From contig NW_024468546.1 in NCBI RefSeq assembly GCF_001632365.1, forward strand, positions 189,499-253,498: a stretch of DNA of 64,000 nt, written 5' to 3'. The notes under the pieces are model-generated. The model saw only the letters and a list, made by a program, of their open reading frames with translations. It ran no database searches and was not told where the DNA came from. Numbering within the stretch: the stretch's first letter is position 1; each line of letters begins with the position of its first letter. Shown here one piece after another: positions 50,358 to 62,442 of this stretch. The translations under genes were made by a program, and so were the position numbers. Origin of the DNA: Laetiporus sulphureus 93-53. Taxonomy: Eukaryota; Basidiomycota; Agaricomycetes; Polyporales; Laetiporaceae.

Positions 50358-52862
50358 ATGCACGCGGTGCTTGCGGCTTTGTTGTTGTCTCTCGCGACGC
50401 TCGTTGGCGCGGCGCTGTATTCCGATCCAAGGCAGCTCCCTCAGAAGGAGTATGACTTTGTAATCGTTGGCGGTGCGTCTCAAACCTTTCGTCAGAGTCA
50501 TCAGCTTCGCTTCTTCGTTGACTGATCCTTTGCGATTCCATCCAAGGCGGCACAGCAGGCAACGCTCTTGCATCCCGTCTAAGCGAAGTTTCCAAATTTT
50601 CCATCCTCGTCATCGAGGCTGGTTCTTCGTGCGTACCAGCTATCCACCAATGTTCCTCCGCCTAATCCGTCACTCTTACCATGCAGAAACACGGATTACC
50701 CGGAAATCGCCGTCCCCTTCCTCGAGTTGTCCGAGGTCATCTACAATTCGAACATATCCTGGAACTATGACACTACACCACAGATTGGTCTCAATAACCG
50801 CGCTATCAATTATCCTCGTGGCAAGGTGCTCGGTGGCTCCAGCTCAATTAGTGCGTTCATTCTCGATCAGCATGTGCAACAAGTCATGAGGTGTATATGC
50901 ACGCTTTCCTGCAGACGTCATGATATGGACGCGCGCCTCCGTCGATGATTGGGATCGCTATGCGGCCGTCACAGGCGATCCTGAATGGTCGTGGGATGCT
51001 ATGTTTCCTTACATGCTCAAGGTATGTCGCCCACTATTTCCCCTCTGTAGCTGGTCTTTCTCATCTGCCTTCAGTCCGAAAGCCTCGTCCCACCTGCATC
51101 AGGCCCTACAGCAGTCAACCCCGGCCCCGGGGAGTTCGACTACGCTACCGACTACGGCACGCTCAACCCTGCCGTGCACAACACGAGGGGCCCAGTCGAC
51201 GTCAGCTTCGCGGGCTATCTCGGAGACATCGCCTCGCGAGTCTTTCAAACGTCGTTTGAACTGCCCGAGACGTTCTCATTCGTACCCGACATGAACGCAG
51301 GGTACCCGCTCGGTTTGGGCGAGTATTCATGATGTGCATGCGCCAGTGTTTATTGACGTGTTAGTTGCAGGCTTCGCGCAGCTCTCCATCACAAGCAGTG
51401 GGAGGCGGAGTAGCTCTGCAACAGCATACCTCGAGCCGGCGATTAATCGCCCCAACCTCGACGTGCTCATAAACACGCAGGTGACGCGGCTTATTGCCGC
51501 CGCGGAGTCGGTCAATACGAGCCTGCCGACGTTCACCACAGTCGAGATGGCACAAAGTGCTGATGGTGCGCCCTTTCTGGCCTACCTTGTTTCGCCGTTC
51601 ATGTCATCCATGCTATACAGGTACACGCTACACCATCTCCGCGAGCAAGGAGGTCATCCTCTCCGCGGGATCAATCAACACGCCGCAATTACTCCTACTG
51701 TCGGGGATTGGCGCGCCGTCCGCGCTCGCTGCGCACAATATCATCCCACTCGTCAACTCATCCGGCGTCGGTGCCGACCTGCAGGACCACCCGCTCCTCG
51801 AAAGCCATTGGTATGTCAACTCGACCGGTACGTTTGACACTATCCTGCGGAATGCGACCCTGCAGGCGGAGGACTTGTCTCTGTGGGAGCAAGAAGGACG
51901 CGGTCCGTATGTTGGCCCCGGGGTTGTCCAGATCGCGTGGACGAAGCTGGAGAACGAGAACGTTGTGTTTGGACCTGGCGGGTATCCGGACCCGTCGGCG
52001 GGCCCGAGCAGTCCGAATATCGAGATATTGCCAACTGTGGGTGGATCTGTGCTAGCTCGACCATGTCCTGTGGTATGAGCTGATTCATCGTTTTTTTCTC
52101 CCCTTCTGCTACGCAGGATGGGTTTGTGTCGTTTATCGAAGGTCTGCCCGCCACAGGCAATTTCCTCACAATGTTGACAAGTGTCGTGTCCCCCGTATCA
52201 CGTACGTCTCTTCAGAATTGTGTCAAATGCTCTCCGTTCTGACGTTCTCATTTTGTCTATATTAACATTGTCCACACGTGTGCATACCGTTGTCTTTTGC
52301 ACCGACACATTTTGCTGACCATGAACGTCACATCCATGCACTCCCATCTACGCGCGGCCAGGTGGCAGCGTCACACTCGCATCCGCCGACCCGTTCGACG
52401 CACCGTTGATTGACCCGGGTCTACTCTCTAACCCATACGACGTGCTCGCGGCAGTGCAGGCCGTCAATCAATCTCGTCAATTCCTCTCCGCACCGACGTG
52501 GGATGACTATATCCTGCGCGAGGCACCCGACCTTGCCGCCGCGCAGAGTGAAGCGGAGCTCGAGGCGTACGTGCGCAAGGGAACGACGACCATTTGGCAC
52601 CCCGTGGGGACGGCACGCATGGGTGCGCCGGACGACGAACTGGCGGTGCTCACATCGGACCTGCGGGTGAAGGGTGCGCAGGGACTGCGCGTCGTGGATG
52701 CTTCGATATTTGTGAGCGCTTTCTGCACCTTGCGCCGCGGATGGACGTGTGCTGATGCGCTTTTGGTAGCCATATATCCCCGCGGGGCATCCGCAGGCGT
52801 GCGTTTATGCGGTGGCGGAGCGCGCCGCGGATCTGATCAAGGAGGCTTGGGGCGTACTTTGA
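50358..52862 (+). CDS. GMC oxidoreductase, aryl-alcohol-oxidase-like, copy 4
   Basis: Ten exons as in copy 1 (last exon 52770-52862). The signal peptide has one extra Leu ([19 protein letters not shown]). [53 protein letters not shown] and [20 protein letters not shown] are intact. It is the most diverged copy in the middle region (for example AGYLGDIA, FSFVPDMNAG, GLGEY) and within exon 6 (QLSITSSGRRS). No stop or frameshift seen. It sits nearest AIP1, tail to tail, with 784 bp between stop codons. Confidence 0.9.
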
Positions 52863-53645
52863 GGACCGACTTGCATTACCGTACGGACAATCATTAATCA
52901 CTGTTCGAATGCGATTAATTGTAGGAACGTTCCGTACGGACATACGGGTATGCATGTCCTACTTACGATGCCGAACTCGAAGCCACAAGGTTTTCTTCAA
53001 CATCAAATCATGACGCAGAGCCTCATGTTTTGCATCCTTGAATCTACATATCAGACAGCAGACATCACGAAAACTCACTCCCGCTTATGATGCTTTTATC
53101 CGCTTGCCATCACCAAAAAAAAGACAGAAAGTTCGAGAAAGCTCAGGACCTCCTTGTTTTGAACTTTTCTCTGGGTCGAAAGCCACAAGCTAAAATCGGC
53201 GAAAGCAAATCAAAAAGCAGCCTTTCTCGAGCCACAAGTCGACTTGAGGTACCTGTGCCAGAGCAGGTTGACATTCAAGTAAGATCGAGGCGGTCCTGGG
53301 ACAAGTTACGGTTCATCATTCTGTCCATCTGTTGTCGTTGAAAGATTTCTCCATGTACTCTTGCCTCCTGTTCGCTCGCCTGTTGCATGCTCGTCAGGTC
53401 ATCACCATCCATGCATCTCTGCTGCATCTGTATGTCACTTTGACTGGTCCGCCACAGATTACGGGAGTGATGACGAGCTGCCTTGAGCGGCATATCCGAC
53501 CGAGATGGATGGCCCGGCGTTCAATCAGCCATTCTGTATATCGTTCATGCAAAGCTCGCGTTCGTCCCGATATTCCAGTAATACAGAGCAACTAGTACAT
53601 CTGTTCGTCTTCTTCTCATGCTACTTGATCCAACTCACACATCAT
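52863..53645. other. Intergenic between GMC4 and AIP1 stops
   Basis: The first 200 bp resemble the 3' flank of units 1 and 2. The rest is unique. A minus-strand frame at 53275-53493 is Gln/Met-rich and open for 72 codons with no recognisable family. Confidence 0.4.
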
Positions 53646-56315
53646 TTACGCATGGAATGTGATCTCCCACGTCCTTACACACCCGTCGGCGCCCGCACTC
53701 GCCACCTTATTCTCGGATACCCAGAACACGGCGCTGACGCCACCGGGGCCAGCGTTCTTGATCGCGATGTTGCGCATCGGCTTCTGCACGCTCCAGATGT
53801 ATACATGCGTATCGAGCGAGCCCGACGCGCAGTGCTGTCCATCTGCGGTCCACGCGAGTGAATGGATCCGTCCGCTATGGAAGGACCAGCGGCCGGTGAC
53901 GAGCTGCGAGATAAAGCACATTGGAAGGATAAAAGCTAGAGCTAAGGAGAAGGACGCTTACCTTGCGTTGTCTGACATCGAATAGGGCAATTTTCCCGGA
54001 CGACTGAGGTCAAGAATTAGTAAGCACAGTGCCGAGTGCTGCATGAGCGGCACGTACGTCTCCAGCAGCAAGGAGGGACCCATCCGGCGAGAACGCCAGT
54101 GCGCTCACGATGCCCTTGTTTCCTTCTAACGTTGCGACCTCGCTTAGTGCTTTGCCGTCCCAATCGTATAGGTGGACTTTCTGGTCCTACGCGCATGTTT
54201 CAGTCGGTAAGCGTCCCGAACATCCTGCGAGGCGACCTGAAGCCTGAATGCCGTACCTCTCCACCGATCGCCACCACTGACTTGGCCGCCGCGATCGCGC
54301 TCGGCGTGAACGATGATTTGAGCTCGGACACTTTCTGATTTGAGCGAATCGCCTCAATAACATTTGCTTCTGCGACAAACACCGTTGAGGCGCCGGCGAC
54401 TGCGATGTCCTTCGGCTGCGAGGCAGTCGAACACTTCGCTGGTCTGCATCATGACATCAGCAGAGACTCAGCCCGACAAAGGTAGATTGGGCTTACACGA
54501 AACTCTTCCCGCCCTCAATCTCCCTCACGCAGTCGTCAAAGCCGATGGAGTGGACATTCCCGTCGAAGTCGGAGGCAAGCTTCGCGACGAGTGCGGTGTG
54601 CCCCTCCCCTACAAGAGGCGCATACTCTGAGTTGGCGAAAGAGAGGATCCGGCCGTCCGCGGTGCCTGCAAGGAAAGTCGCCGATGGAGACGAAGGCACC
54701 GGCACCGCTGTTGTGATTGCCTTTTGCGGGCCCTGCGTTGGGAAGAAGCGTCGCCGGATCAATCATTAATCGCGGACTCGTAGAATGTAAGATGATATTA
54801 CGTAGAGCACGCGGGTGGGCTTGTCGCTGATCCTCTTATCGAAGATGTTCAACCTGCCTGACACCGAAAGCGAGACAATGTCGTCGCCGCCCGTCCATGT
54901 GTTGCCGACTTGCTGATAGTTGACGCCAGATCCCAGCGACCAGGTCGTTATAGCCTTCTTGGCCTCGACGTCCCCTGAATCGATGTCGATCGCCCTCAGC
55001 ACGCGTTAAGCGTTAAGCAGAGAGAAATGCAGGACCTACACAGCTTTACCGTGCAATCTGCTCCGGACGTGACGAGTGACGCGCTATCGGGGCTCCAGCT
55101 GCATGCCATCTGCCATGATTCAACGAATGATCGAACTCCTCAGCACGAAGGAGATGTCCGGGTACGCACGATGCTGCCGGTATGGGGGCTGTCCGTGATC
55201 TCACCGATAGTGTCACCAGTCTTGCCGTCGTAGATGAAAATCTTCCCGTCGGAGCCGACGCTCGCGAAGTGGTCACCGGAAGGCGAGTAGCGAACGTCTT
55301 GCACGAATTTGGTGTGTGTCTTGATGCTCTGGTGATGGATAGAGGTGAGTCATGGTGCTGAAATAACTTAACTGGTTTTGTACCTTCTCGTACTTATAAG
55401 GAGGTCCTGGCAATCAGATGTGTTCAGCGTGAAGCGCCATGGTGTCATAACTGCGTACCTTGGTGAAACGCAATAGTGGCATCGTCCGAAGCGGTGACAG
55501 CACGGAATGGACGTTGCGGTCGAATCGAGACGGCGTTAATGACCTGGGCATTCATGAAAGTTACTGAAGCCCATGCACATGCGAACCATACATACCTTGG
55601 AATGGCCGATAATCTCACCCGTGGACGATCCAGTGTCCATCATGAATGCATGTCCAAATCTGCAGTGTCATGTAAAATTCCGAACGAGCTGGCACTTGAT
55701 TCAACGCACTTATCTCGGCCATTACCCACAGCAATGATTCGTTTACTCTCGCCGTCCCAGTCGAGGTCTTTACTTCACGGCATGCGTGTCATGATCGACG
55801 ATGAGACTCGGGTATCGGGTGAATGAATGAGACATACACAGCTCCCGGAATCGCCTTGTACTCTCCTTTCAGGGTCTGTTCTTCGCCCACGATGTCCCAT
55901 ACGCGAACTGCATGTACGGCCACGTTATTGGGCACTATTCATAAATGTGCCAGAAGCGTTCAGTCTCACCTGTCCCGGAGACGTCTGCGGATGCGCAGTA
56001 GTACCCAGAAGGAGAGATGCGAGCAACAATGGCGTTCTGCAAATGACCTGCATTGGTGGTGACGAGTGCTGGATTCTGCGGCACTACTTAGTGCATTGCC
56101 GTTCCTACAGATACTGTCCGGGATGATCTACCTTCAGGTCCCGAATCTAGGCGGTATGAGTGAGCGAGGGAATGGAGCTGTTTCCTCCTTAAGCTTACCA
56201 CGACGGTACGACCATTCGTGTAAACAATCTTATCACCGCTCGAGGAAAGCTTTGTGGACTCCCCGCGCGCCGTGGCGGGGTTGCATGGGTATAGATCTGC
56301 CTTCTTGTACGACAT
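53646..56315 (-). CDS. AIP1: Actin-interacting protein 1 (WD40)
   Basis: About 16 exons on the minus strand from ATG 56315, beginning 56199-56315, 56132-56146 (15 nt), 55970-56075 and 55838-55907, ending with 53646-53921. It begins MSYKKADLYPCNPATARGES and carries WD-repeat phrases in order: ARISPSGYYCASADVSGT, VRVWDIVGEE, DLDWDGESKRIIAVG, GHAFMMDTGSSTGEIIGHSK, VSIRPQRPFRAVTASDD, VQDVRYSPSGDHFASVGSDG, SVSGRLNIFD, LAWTADGQHCASGSLD, VRTWEITFHA. Two seven-bladed propellers are expected. AIP1 stimulates cofilin-driven actin filament disassembly at endocytic patches and septa. It is divergent from the Mad3 gene (346 bp between starts). Confidence 0.93.
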
Positions 56316-56661
56316 GATTATCTAGCAAGAGGTCGGTGGATGTATCTCAGGAGTGCGTCCACAGTCTAAATGTGAGTGATGAACTGAGAGCGCAGTGACT
56401 GCAGGTGTCGCAGTAGTGCGAGGCCGCGCCGAGCCTTATCCGAGATAGAGTAGCAGCGCGTAGAGCCTGCAAAATATCTAGAAATACAGCATAGCGTCGA
56501 AGTCAATACTACATTTCTATGAAGCTTATCCTAGACTTATCCGCCTCCTTACACGGTCACGTTGCCACACGCATCGCTCCGCGTTCGACTTGCGTTCGAC
56601 AGTTCGACTCAACGACAAACAGCAGTTACTCGGCTCCAGGCACTTTGCATGCACACCCACC

Positions 56662-58474
56662 ATGACAGACGTCTTCGATGACGGCGCGCCGCCCATTGTC
56701 GATGGCGATGTTCTCGAAGCCGCCAAAGAGAACATCCAACCGCTCGCGTCCGGCCGCAGAGTCACCGCGCTTTCTGCCATCCTCTCGACTCCCCACGCTC
56801 AGCGCGAGAGCCGTCTTGCTGCCGCGCGCAACCGCCACCGGATCAACGTAGAGGTTGCTCTGGAGGACGAGGATGACGACCCCCTTGAAGCGTACTGCCG
56901 GTTCGTGTATTGGACAGTAGAGAACTATCCGCAGGGCCACAGCGCCGAGTCTGGTTTGCTTGAACTTCTTGAGGAGGCGACTCGGGTGCTGAAGGATGAT
57001 AGAGGAGGCAGGTGGCGAGGTGATATACGATATCTCAAACTCTGGGTTCTCTACGCAAGCTACGTCGAGAAGCCCGCTATCATATACAAGTTCTGCATGG
57101 TGAACGAGATCGGCACGAGCCACTCGCTTCTGTACGAGGAGTATGCGATCGTGTTGGAGAGAGCAGGCAGGCAAGTGATATATGCAATTAGTCAGAATAT
57201 TGCACACTGATCGGCTGCAGGCGAGGTGAAGCGGACGAAGTATACCTACTGGGTATCGCGCGCAAGGCTGCTCCAGTCGAACGGCTGGAGAGCAAGCACC
57301 GCGAGTTCCAGAAGCGCATGATGGCATCGATCACCCTTGCTCCTGCTGCGCCTCCTGAGCCGTCTGCGTCGTCCTCAACGGCGAAGCCTCGCGGCGTCCT
57401 ATCTGAGACCACGTCCACGTCTTTGACTCGCACGCGCAGCACGCGCTCGCGATCTAACGATACGACCACATCTCCGCCTGCGGAAGCACCCCCCTCATCC
57501 TCACGGCCAAATGGACGGATGCAAGTGTTCGTTGACCCATCGGGCACCGAGGGCAATGACGCTGCCGAGGCGGCGCCCTGGCCCGAGCTGGGCACACTCA
57601 AGGCCCGCGTCAAGGAGAACGTGCCTGAGGTGAAGAAAGCTGGCGGTACTACTCTGAGGCAAAACGGCCGCGCGCAAAGAGCTGCTGCCACATCTACATC
57701 TACATCGAGGATACCAGTGTATCGGGATCCTGAGCTCCCTGTTGCGGGTCAGGATGAGATGCTCCCACCGCCCGTGCCCGTGTCGAAGGAGGCTAAGCGG
57801 GGTGAGGGAAGCAAGATTCCTGTTGCATCCTCTGGCAAGAAGAGTCAAAAGGCGAAGAGCACCACCATTGTGGTGTTCAGGGACGATGATGCACCACAGG
57901 ACGTGACCAGCGCGAAGAACAGCCAGAAGGCGAAGAGCACGATATCTGTTTTTAGAGATGACGAACCGTTGCCGGAATCTGGTTCGAAGTCGGACAAGAA
58001 AGGCAAAGCGAAGAGTGCATTTGCGATCTATGCCGATGATGCGGAGGACGAACCCGCTTCGAAGCAAAAGACAAAGGCGGCGAAGGCGAAGAGCTCCATC
58101 ACGGTATTCAGGGATGAGGATGTAGCAGACGAGCCCGCTATAAAGACGAACAAGAAGGGTGAAAAGACGAAAAGCACGATCGTTGTGCATCGAGATGAAG
58201 ACGAAAGCACTCCTTCGGTTATCTCGACACCGAGGTTCACTCCGTATAGAGATGAGGAGGTACGGCTGTGATTTCTTACATCTTCTGCATCCATTGAATT
58301 GCTAAACACACGCAGTCCGCCGTTCCGTCGTCTTCGGCTGCCCCTTCGACAGTCATGAAGCTAAAGGCGATCGGCCCTCGAAGGGATGGACCGAATGCAC
58401 CGGAAGCGGAGGCGCTCAGGAAAGATCCGTTGAAGAATTACAGTATGGAAGAGAGGCCGGCTGAGGAGGAATGA
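56662..58474 (+). CDS. MAD3: Mad3/BubR1-type spindle checkpoint protein
   Basis: Three exons: 56662-57170, 57221-58259 and 58316-58474, about 568 residues. An N-terminal KEN box (residues 22-24, AAKENIQPL) precedes the Mad3/Bub1 TPR region (YCRFVYWTVENYPQG, YLKLWVLYASYV, LLYEEYAIVLERAGR, GIARKAAPVERL). A second KEN lies near residue 300 (RVKENVPE). No kinase domain is present, so this is Mad3 rather than Bub1. From residue 265 to 510 the motif hydrophobic-x-V/I-F/Y/H-x-D recurs about eight times, five of them in tandem repeats of about 26 residues with KAKS. Mad3 with Mad2 and Bub3 inhibits Cdc20-APC/C. Intron 1 uses a GC donor (GCAAGT). Confidence 0.93.
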
Positions 58475-59464
58475 GATTTCGTTGCGTCCGTGTGTATGAT
58501 TATGATGAAGAATGTGCTTCCTCTGTTATGTATAATGTGGGTGTACGAATGCAATGTTGCTGTCGGTGCTGGAATATATGTCGAATATGAAGGTTCGTAA
58601 TTGCGAAGTTTTGTGTAGAAAAAGCGCCATCAGATGTATTCAAACGGTTCTTTTGACCATACGTCAGAGATCTGTTGAACACCCGGAATAATTACACGGG
58701 CATACCCGTATTCGACATTTGTTCCGCCACAAGTGCCATCGGCGAGCATTCAGGCACAGGCTGATGTATAGCCTGCAGAGCTTGGAACCTGTGAGGAACT
58801 TGAAGTGCCGAGGGATTGAAATATTCAATGATTTCAAGCTTTCAGCTTCAACGTTTCACTTTCAGCGCGTGTCACAGCGTTGATCACCTGACCGCGTCCA
58901 GCGCTTTTTGAAATTTCTCCACTTCGCATTTTGATCCCATTCACTGGCCATCGAGCAGGCATTTGGTGGACAACACTTTTTGCTTCCTCTCCTATCTGCT
59001 CAGGCATTCGGAATATCGCAGTGCCTGTCTTGTAGGAAGAACATACTGGAGGTGGAACAAGGCGCGACGATTCAGGAACGGCGATCACACGTACCACCAT
59101 CCCGGCCCATTAGGTCCGCGGGAGTCACTTGAGAGGTGCACAACAACGTGCGGGCGTCCCTTCCGTAGGCTGGATGAACGTTTGCTCGCTCACTAATTTT
59201 GCACTAGCCCTGCTCACCTGCGCGGAAAACCATTCCGCACGTCAGCTGCTCAGAATACGCAGGAGGTAGACCGTGGGCGGGGTGGTGGGAAGCACAGATG
59301 ACATGTATTGGTATTCTGTGCGCATCACGTCGCTCCCATTCGCTTCAACTAGAACGCCGGCTTAATTTGGTCTTCGCCGTATACATTAGAATATAAATAG
59401 CCGCTTGACTGGCTTGATCATGTACCGCTACTCGCCTCTACCGTCCTCGCTGAACGTCGCAAAG
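58475..59464. other. Intergenic; promoter of the MFS gene
   Basis: No supported gene. A TATA-like ATATAAATAG at 59391-59400 lies 65 bp before the transporter ATG. Confidence 0.5.
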
Positions 59465-61645
59465 ATGTCCCGCGACGAAGACAAGGCAGCGTTCACTGAT
59501 GTGGTTGACGAGAAGGGCGAACGGGTCGATGAGATCGAGGAGGTCAAACCGCAACAGAGCAAAATTGGCTCGCCGGAGGAGAGGAGATTGGTCAAGAAGC
59601 TCGACGGTCGCATCATGCCTATTGCATGCATCCTCTATCTCTTTGCATGTAAGTTCGTGCAGCAATCATGCTGATGTACCTGTCGACTGATGAGAGTGAA
59701 GACTTGGACAGATCGAACCTGGGAAATGCGAGACTGCAGGGCTTACCGGAAGACGCTCTCGGTGGGGACCCCACCGGCGTGCTCTACGGCTGGGTCAACA
59801 CCGCATTCTTCATCTCATACGTGCGTAACGCCTCACCTGGAAGCATTCCGCTGTGATGTACTAGGTTTCTGTGCGCTTAGATTATCTGCCAAATTCCCGC
59901 GACGGTGATCTCGAAGCTCTTCCCGCCGCGGACGTGGATCGGCTGCTTTGCCGTAGGCTGGGGCATCTGCGCTACTCTTTCGGTGAGTTGCTGTGTGTGG
60001 AAGAGTCCGATTCTTTCGGATCAGCTGATCCTGTGCAGGCTGCCGCCTTCAACTTTGCCGGGCTCGTCTGCGCGCGCCTTGGCCTCGGATTCTTCGAGGC
60101 AGGCTTTGGGCCGGGTATTCCTCTTTATATGTGTACGTCCGTCCATCCGGCTTCTTCTCTGTTCATTCCGTCTCGCATTAACGCTTCACTTCTCCAGCGC
60201 TCTTCTACACGAAAGAAGAGATGGGCATGCGGATGGCGTACTGGTTTGGCTTCGCGGCCGTCGCAGGCGCATTCGGCGGGCTCATCGCGTTTGGGATCCA
60301 GCATGTCCACGCGGCGATTGCGAACTGGCGGCTGCTGTTCATTATTGAGGGCGCGCCGACGATCGTGCTCGGGTTCCTGACGATGTTCTTTCTGCCCAAT
60401 AGGCCGGAGGAGACAAAGTTCTTGACGGAGGATGAACGGCAAATTGCTGTGGAGCGGATGAACCGAGGGATTTCGAGCGATGTGGGAAGGGTGGTGAAGA
60501 AGAGTGAGTATACAATCATGAGTGTCCAGTAGGAGTGTAGATTGACACGTATTGCAGGTCATATCATTGCGGCGTTCATGGACTGGAGGGTACGTTTCAG
60601 CCTCACACAACTATTCGTTCGGTGACTGATCATGCTACTGTCAGATCTACGCTGCAGGCGTTCTCTACTTCGGCGCCAACTGCGCCCTTGCGTCTATCTC
60701 TGCCTTCCTGCCGACTATCATTGAGACGTTCGGGTACAGTGAGTGCAGCGTCTGCTCACGTCTCAAGCTCCGTTGATGTGTTTGGACTCCCAGCAAATGC
60801 GCTTGCGCAGCTCCTGACCGTACCGCCGTACGCGGTCGCTGCCGTGTTCATGTGCTTGAACTCGTATGCATCTGATCGGCTGCAAAGCCGTGGCTTGTTT
60901 GTCGCATATGTCAGCGCTGTCGGTGGAATTGGCTACCTGTACGTAATTTATAGTTTCTGATGTTGTACGACTGTGCTCATGCTGAGCTGTCCGCGACTAG
61001 TCTGCTCCTCGCTGTTGATCATAACGTTCACGTCCGCTACTTTGCTGTCTTTTGTATCACGAGCGGCACGTACACTGTCATCGGGATCGTCATCGCTTGG
61101 TGTTAGTTTATACCGCACGCCTTGCTCATTTAGTCGCTCATCAGTTTCGGGTCTAGTTGCACACAATCTTGGGTCGGAAACGAAGAAGGCGACAGGTATC
61201 CCGATGTACATGGCTATCGGCCAGTGCGGGAGTATATTGGGCTCGAAAATCTACCCATCTACAGAGTCGCCGCGGTATGTCAAAGGCCTTGCAGGTGAGG
61301 TTTCTTGGTTGAATTTTGTTCACAACAAAATGCTGACCTGACCTGAAGTATGTTGTGCACTGCTCTTTGTTTCCTCCATCGTGGCCGTCATCCTCTCAGT
61401 ATGCTGCCGTTTCTTCCCTACATATGTGTTTCTCTGATACTTATTTGCACCTTCCGTGCTATGCAGATATCCTACCGTCTCGAGAACAGGAGAAGAGACA
61501 AGTTATATGGCAAGCCCGACCCGGATGCGATGGTCGACACATCCGAGCTGGCAGACAATGTGAGATGTCCTTGTATGAATGTAGGCAGGCGCTGTCTTTC
61601 TGAACGTCTTGTTCTTAGGCACCAGACTTCCGCTATGTCCCATAA
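59465..61645 (+). CDS. MFS transporter, Dal5/Tna1 (anion:cation symporter) family
   Basis: Thirteen exons: 59465-59648, 59702-59820, 59881-59982, 60039-60132, 60198-60503, 60558-60589, 60645-60738, 60794-60938, 61001-61101, 61157-61294, 61349-61398, 61467-61559 and 61619-61645, about 494 residues with every phase consistent. Motifs: IMPIACILYLFAYLDRSNLG, GFFEAGFGPGIPLYMS, LFYTKEEMGMRMAYWFGFAA, FFLPNRPEETKFLTEDER, YAAGVLYFGANCALASISAF, NALAQLLTVPPYA, NLGSETKKATGIPMYMA and a C-terminal RRRDKLYG. Twelve helices are expected. The family imports allantoate, nicotinate, pantothenate and related carboxylates; the substrate is not determinable. An upstream ATG (59423 area) is in frame, but the MSRDEDK start fits better. 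Confidence 0.9.
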
Positions 61646-62442
61646 CTGCGCAATCCGTAGACCCTCGGCCAGGTCCTATAGACGGCGCACATGTTGTAAT
61701 AGGATGCGAAGGAGCCGCTCAAGCTGTAATATATAGTAGTTCGATCTTTCTCGATGTATGCTATTACGTGTGTGTATATGTACTGTCAACACCTCTCCCC
61801 CAGTCCATGAGATGCCCAAATGAAAAAGATCTCCTGTGCTTAGGGCTCCCGTAGAAATTGGATACCAGACTCTATACATACTCGTATGAGAACACTGTGC
61901 ACTCTGTGTGATTTTAATTTAGAGAAACATGGAATGCAGGAAAGAATCAGTGGCACCAAACCCGGACTAGTACCATCCAAGGGCAGGGTTCCACGTATCG
62001 ATTAGTTTCCGGTCGCCTATGGAACACCGACGGTGGCAGTCTCGCTTATCGACCTCCGAAAGGCAGGGAGAAACCTGATCTACGGAGAACGTCGATGATA
62101 AGTACGACCTTCGGATGTGCCCCACGAGGGCCAGTCAATGAATTCTCATATAACGGACCACGGCTCAACGCCAACCTCTAAACGTTGAAACAACATCCCC
62201 ATTTTTCATGGCGATGACCCAAAACATGGCAGATCTAGTCATCAAAGGCCTGAGACGGCGTTGAAAGCACATGGTAAACACAATGGTTAGGATGTGCTTA
62301 TGTCAGCTGCTATAGAGGTGCTTTTCGTGCCGCGAACTGGCCTTCCACCACACTCACGTCCTGCGCACCGCACACCGTCTCTCCTCTCTCGTTGCGCAAG
62401 CCGGCGAAGATACCCATTCCACAGCCAGGTCTTGCAGCCATA
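61646..62442. other. Intergenic, no supported gene
   Basis: Transporter 3' flank and promoter side of the RRM gene. I see no repeat or RNA gene. Confidence 0.4.

Larger units (their letters stand above)
48905..53063 (+). repeat. GMC tandem array, unit 4
   Basis: Fourth unit. The distal upstream block (48917-49790) aligns with units 1-3 but is truncated at its left end and carries a 244-bp hairpin element. Similarity then stops at about 49790, and the 570 bp before the GMC4 start are unrelated to the other promoters. The 3' flank after the gene again resembles unit 1. Confidence 0.7.
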
